Shown one piece after another: positions 60,652 to 64,000 of a stretch of DNA of 64,000 nt. The notes under the pieces were generated by a model. The model saw nothing but the letters and a program-made list of their open reading frames with translations. It did not search any database and had not been told where the DNA came from. The DNA is from Tateyamaria sp947503385 (GTDB lineage: Bacteria; Pseudomonadota; Alphaproteobacteria; Rhodobacterales; Rhodobacteraceae). The stretch lies in the NCBI RefSeq assembly GCF_051195235.1, contig NZ_JBNFZM010000005.1, forward strand, positions 62,001 to 126,000. The letters are read 5' to 3'. The position numbers were made by a program, and so were the translations under genes. How positions within the stretch are numbered: position 1 is the stretch's first letter; every line of letters begins with the position of its first letter.

Positions 60652-62075
60652 CAGTCGTCCAGCACCCAAGTGTCCTTGGTGCCGCCCCCTTGGCTGGAGT
60701 TGACCACCAATGACCCTTTTTTCAACGCCACACGGGTCAACCCGCCGGGCGTGATATTGATGCCTTGCGGGCTCACTTGCACAAAGGGGCGCAAGTCGAC
60801 GTGGCGCGGGGTCAGCCCCGCCCGGTTAAAGATGGGCACCGTCGACAGGCTCAGCGTCGGCTGCGCGATGTAATTGGCTGGCCGCGCCTCGAATTTCTTT
60901 CGGAACTCGGCGATGTCCTTCTTGGTCGCAGTGGGCCCCACGAGCATCCCGTACCCGCCCGAGCCGTGGACTTCCTTGACCACCAATTCGTGCAGATGTT
61001 CGCGCACATAGGCAAACGCATCGGCCTCGGCACAGCGCCATGTGGGCACGTTTTCCAGCAGCGGACGCTCGCCCGTGTAGAACTCAACAATATCCGGCAT
61101 GTAGCTGTAAATTGCCTTGTCGTCGGCAATGCCCGTGCCGGGGGCGTTGGCAATGGTGATGCCGCCCGCGCGGTAGACATCCATGATGCCCGGCACGCCC
61201 AACTGGCTGTCGGGACGAAAGTTCAGTGGATCGAGGTAGTCGTCATCCACGCGACGATACAGCACGTCGATCGGTTTGTATCCGCAGGTGGTGCGCATCG
61301 CCACACGCCCGTCGATGATGCGAATGTCCTGCCCTTCGACCAGTTCGACGCCCATCTGATCGGCCAGAAACGCGTGCTCGAAATAGGCGGAGTTAAATAT
61401 CCCCGGCGTCAGCACCGCAACAGTGGGCCGACCGGTCGTCATCGTTGGCGCGCAGGCCGCCAGCGATCGGCGCAGGTCGGTGGGATAGTTCGATACCGGA
61501 CGCACCTTGTTCTGGGCAAAAAGCTCGGGAAACATGTGCAGCATCGTCTCGCGGTTTTCGAGCATGTAGCTCACGCCCGACGGCGTGCGCGCGTTGTCCT
61601 CAAGCACATAGAACTGGTCCTCGCCCGTGCGGACAAGGTCAATGCCAACGATATGCGTGTAGATGCCACCGGGTGGGTTCACACCACACATCTGCGGCAG
61701 AAACGCGGCGTTGCGCTCAATCATCTCTGCGGGGATGCGGCCTGCGCGGATGATCTCCTGCCGGTGATAAATGTCGTACAGAAACTGGTTGATGGCGCGC
61801 ACGCGCTGTTCGATCCCGCGGCACAGTTTGCGCCATTCGGCACCGGACATGATACGCGGGATGATATCGAAGGGGATCAAGCGTTCTTCGGCCTCGTCGC
61901 GGCCATAGACGTTAAAGGTGATGCCCGTCAGGCGAAACAGTTCTTCGGCTTCGCGTTGTTTGGCACGAAGCCGCGCCGGATCCTCGCCTTTGATCCACCC
62001 GTCCAGTTCGCGGTAAGGTCCCCGCACCTCTTCGGTGCGGCCCCACATCTCGTCGAAATGACGTATCTCTGACAT
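60651..62075 (-). CDS. Circularly permuted type 2 ATP-grasp protein (Anbu cluster)
   Basis: 474 residues, family DUF404/DUF407. Features are PFDIIPRIMSGAEWRKLCRGIEQRV, the FYVLEDNARTPSGVSYMLENRE segment and VVKEVHGSGGYGMLVGP as the ATP-binding glycine-rich loop. Predicted peptide-bond-forming ligase. First gene of the minus-strand operon that ends with Anbu and kynU. Confidence 0.94.
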   Translation of the reverse strand: MSEIRHFDEMWGRTEEVRGPYRELDGWIKGEDPARLRAKQREAEELFRLTGITFNVYGRDEAEERLIPFDIIPRIMSGAEWRKLCRGIEQRVRAINQFLYDIYHRQEIIRAGRIPAEMIERNAAFLPQMCGVNPPGGIYTHIVGIDLVRTGEDQFYVLEDNARTPSGVSYMLENRETMLHMFPELFAQNKVRPVSNYPTDLRRSLAACAPTMTTGRPTVAVLTPGIFNSAYFEHAFLADQMGVELVEGQDIRIIDGRVAMRTTCGYKPIDVLYRRVDDDYLDPLNFRPDSQLGVPGIMDVYRAGGITIANAPGTGIADDKAIYSYMPDIVEFYTGERPLLENVPTWRCAEADAFAYVREHLHELVVKEVHGSGGYGMLVGPTATKKDIAEFRKKFEARPANYIAQPTLSLSTVPIFNRAGLTPRHVDLRPFVQVSPQGINITPGGLTRVALKKGSLVVNSSQGGGTKDTWVLDD

Positions 62076-62275
62076 GCTCCGACCCTAGACCAGACGTGGC
62101 CAAGGTTACAAGCAAACAGCGGACCGGCCTTGCGAAACCGGGCAAAATGCCAAAATTATCAGCGATTTGATGCGAGAAGTTCAGGTCGCACACGCTTGCG
62201 TTCGCGCGGCGCAGCCCGTGGTCGACAATGGTCGGCCCGACCCCGGCGTATGCGGGATCAGGCCAGAGGTTCAGA

Positions 62276-62920
62276 TCACGACCGTGACGGATAAATCCCC
62301 TCAAGCGCGATGCACACTGTCATCGCCAAGAAAGGCTGTTCGTTCGTCGCAGATAGCGCGCCGCCGCTGTTGGAGATCGCAGCGCTGGATTCAAATTCAA
62401 CCGACCCATCGCCCATTTCGACGGGCGGAGTCGACGCGTCCGCATAGATCGAAGTGCCCGACGGGAACGTCGAATAATACGCGTTCGCCGGGTCCGTCGT
62501 GCTGGGTGCCGCGGCGCTGGCAACTGTGTTGCCCCGGATATCGCCCGTGACGCTGTGGGTGTGGTTCGCCATGGTCGTGACGTTCATCGTGGTTGTGGTC
62601 GCACCGCCGACCTGGCCCATGGTCCGCGTGGACAAGCCCGGACCGTTGCCATAACCGACGCTGCCCCGACCGTTCAGGTTGGGCAATCCCATGGTGGTGC
62701 GCCCGTCCCCGCCGTATATCGTTCCAATCAACGAAAAGAGCGCGGTGTGGCTGGAAATTTGCAGAAGCTGACCGTTTGCCGGAGCCCAGCCACGCGGGCA
62801 AAAGTTTTCGCCAAAGGTCTGGATCGTGCCGATGAACGGGTTTGCACCCGCGGCAACAGGTGCCGGGGCAATGCTGGCCGCAAGTGCAGCCGCCGCGATA
62901 GTCGAAAGAATGTGTTTCAT
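62276..62920 (-). CDS. Exported phage tail-collar-like protein, copy 1
   Basis: 214 residues, signal peptide (to PVAAGANP, residue 24). The tail-collar (microcystin-dependent protein) domain has FCPRGWAPANGQLL, SLIGTIYGGDGRTTMGLPNLNGRG and the late LAMTVCIALEGIYPSRS end. Homologous to its two neighbours. There is no phage structural gene nearby, and the signal peptide points to an exported host protein. Confidence 0.87.
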   Translation of the reverse strand: MKHILSTIAAAALAASIAPAPVAAGANPFIGTIQTFGENFCPRGWAPANGQLLQISSHTALFSLIGTIYGGDGRTTMGLPNLNGRGSVGYGNGPGLSTRTMGQVGGATTTTMNVTTMANHTHSVTGDIRGNTVASAAAPSTTDPANAYYSTFPSGTSIYADASTPPVEMGDGSVEFESSAAISNSGGALSATNEQPFLAMTVCIALEGIYPSRS

Positions 62921-62955
62921 AACGTTATCCTAAGTCTCGAATGCTGCTGAGGGCT

Positions 62956-63597
62956 TCAGTTGCGGCTTGGGTAAATGCCAAACAGTGCGACACAGTACCG
63001 GTGCACCAGAAACGGAGCCATGTTGTTCTGTTGCAGGTTCTGGCCACTGTTGCTGAGCCGGGTTGTGCTCACGTCAACCGTAATGTCACCATCTGCCATC
63101 TGAACAAGGTTCGTCGCATCCGTGGTATACGCGCCCGTACCTGACAGAACACCGATGAAGTTGCCCGTTGGGTCACCGGAGGAACTGGCCGACGTGCTGG
63201 CCGCCATACGCGCGCTCAGGACACCTGTCACGCCATGCGAGTGCTGCGGCATGGTGTTTTGCGTGGCTTGTGTCGTCTCCTGCCCGGTCTTGGCACCCAG
63301 CCGATATGTGGTCAGGCCCGGCCCGGTGCCATCATTGATCGGCACTCGCCCGCGCAGGTCCGGCAGGCCAAAGGTCGTACGACCGTCGCCGCCATAAATC
63401 GTCCCATAAAGCGAAAACAGGGCGTCATTCGATGACACAGCCAGCAACTGACCAGCCGCATCCGCCCATCCGCGTGGACAAAAGTTGAAACCAAATGCGC
63501 GTATTTCCCCAACAAAGGGGTCGTCTGCGTAAACGGGCGCAGCGGGCGCCATATAGGCTGTGACGGCGGCTGCGATTGCAATAATACTCTTTTTCAT
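62956..63597 (-). CDS. Exported phage tail-collar-like protein, copy 2
   Basis: 213 residues, signal peptide (to APVYADD, residue 24). Same blocks as copy 1: FCPRGWADAAGQLL, SLYGTIYGGDGRTTFGLPDLRGR, and VHRYCVALFGIYPSRN at the end. The middle region differs most between copies, as expected for a variable ligand-facing loop. 35 bases upstream of copy 1. Confidence 0.87.
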   Translation of the reverse strand: MKKSIIAIAAAVTAYMAPAAPVYADDPFVGEIRAFGFNFCPRGWADAAGQLLAVSSNDALFSLYGTIYGGDGRTTFGLPDLRGRVPINDGTGPGLTTYRLGAKTGQETTQATQNTMPQHSHGVTGVLSARMAASTSASSSGDPTGNFIGVLSGTGAYTTDATNLVQMADGDITVDVSTTRLSNSGQNLQQNNMAPFLVHRYCVALFGIYPSRN

Positions 63598-63623
63598 TTC
63601 CGTAATTCCTTTTCTCGCGCCAA

Positions 63624-64000
63624 TCAGTTCCGCGACGGGAACAGACCTTGCAAAGCGATGCAGTGCGTCAATGCGAGGATGGGCTGAATGTTCGTTTCTG
63701 CTTGGCTCGCGCCAGAGTTGGTCACGGTGATGTTTTCCAAGGTCAAATTCACCGACCGGTCGCCCATCAACGTCTCAGAGCTTTGATCGGTGGCATAGAT
63801 TCGCTGCGAGGCAGGAAATTTCGCCAGCGTCTTGCCGGTCGGATCATTCGAGCTTGGCGCGTTGGAAGACGCGCGCACATCCGCAGTCGGAAGGGCCGTA
63901 ATCATGTGGTTGTGCGTGGCCAATTGGGTCTGGTTCAGGTTTACGGTTTCCGTACCCCCACGTTGCCCCCAAGTGTAGTCCGTGCTGGTCCCCGACAATA
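63624..64000 (-). CDS. Phage tail-collar-like protein, copy 3, 5' end cut by window edge
   Basis: At least 125 residues are visible; the amino end lies beyond the right edge. Shared features are NLNQTQLATHNHMITALP, the SSNDPTGKTLAKF segment and the ending LALTHCIALQGLFPSRN, parallel to copies 1 and 2. Third gene of the tandem set, 26 bases upstream of copy 2. Confidence 0.83.
   Translation of the reverse strand, partial: LSGTSTDYTWGQRGGTETVNLNQTQLATHNHMITALPTADVRASSNAPSSNDPTGKTLAKFPASQRIYATDQSSETLMGDRSVNLTLENITVTNSGASQAETNIQPILALTHCIALQGLFPSRN

Noticed and set aside
1..64000. CRISPR array, IS element, prophage or integrative element
   Set aside because: No regularly spaced repeats, transposase or integrase genes, or tRNA-end duplications were seen; the tail-collar genes have signal peptides and no phage neighbours.

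Overview
The window looks like a chromosomal segment of a marine Rhodobacteraceae (Roseobacter-group) alphaproteobacterium. The evidence is the high GC content, a complete Paracoccus-type sox cluster, the order accB-accC-aat-DUF2155-mlaD-NDUFA12, a GapR/DUF2312 protein, ALAS-type hemA and an SSS-type histidine kinase. There is no IS element, prophage or CRISPR array, and coding density is high with many ATGA stop/start overlaps. All family assignments come from reading the sequence; no database search was run.

Layout. 1-3005: an oxidative catabolic module (FAD oxidoreductase cut by the left edge, divergent RpiR-type regulator, Rieske oxygenase, carboxymuconolactone-decarboxylase-like protein). 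3364-6008: acetyl-CoA synthetase overlapped by an adenylate kinase. 6093-9396: AraC regulator, FAD monooxygenase and CaiB/BaiF CoA transferase. 9473-26164: the sulfur-oxidation (sox) island, soxTRS on the minus strand, soxVWXYZABCDEF on the plus strand, then a DUF302 protein and hemA, and on the minus strand a second YeeE/YedE transporter and two metallo-beta-lactamase-fold proteins (soxH/soxG type). A Cys-pair ArsR repressor (SoxR/SqrR/BigR type) is encoded inside it. Sites of the form ATTC-N8-GAAT (two exact, two with one mismatch) lie before soxS/soxV, soxX, soxB and the soxG/H pair, which suggests a single sulfide/persulfide-responsive regulon. 26515-30448: tRNA-Thr, a sulfotransferase-like protein, GFA/HxlR pair, GapR and another YeeE-YeeE-DUF442 sulfur cassette. 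30454-36505: orphan FliM-like protein, SSS-histidine kinase/small membrane protein/receiver operon and an XRE regulator of short-chain-acyl type. 36751-41997: a five-gene branched-chain-amino-acid-type ABC importer. 42491-50098: accBC, methyltransferase, aat, DUF2155, MCE/MlaD, NDUFA12, an FkbM-GT61 fusion, RidA, SRPBCC and ArsR. 50207-53635: clpX, clpP and a photolyase-like protein whose domain order appears swapped. 53643-56849: divergent znuA / zur-znuC-znuB around two GTTAT-N3-ATAAC boxes. 56902-62075: ATP-grasp/alpha-E/transglutaminase/Anbu-protease operon followed by kynureninase. 62276-64000: three tandem exported phage-tail-collar-like proteins, the last cut by the right edge.

How it fits together. 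The sox island encodes uptake (SoxT/YeeE), periplasmic thiol supply (SoxS, SoxV, SoxW), the thiosulfate-oxidising core (SoxXA, SoxYZ, SoxB, SoxCD), a sulfide-oxidising flavocytochrome pair (SoxEF) and heme precursor synthesis (HemA) for at least seven c-type heme sites. The most unusual items are the shared operators, the swapped-domain photolyase-like protein, the secreted tail-collar triplet, and a hairpin-rich non-coding stretch beside tRNA-Thr.
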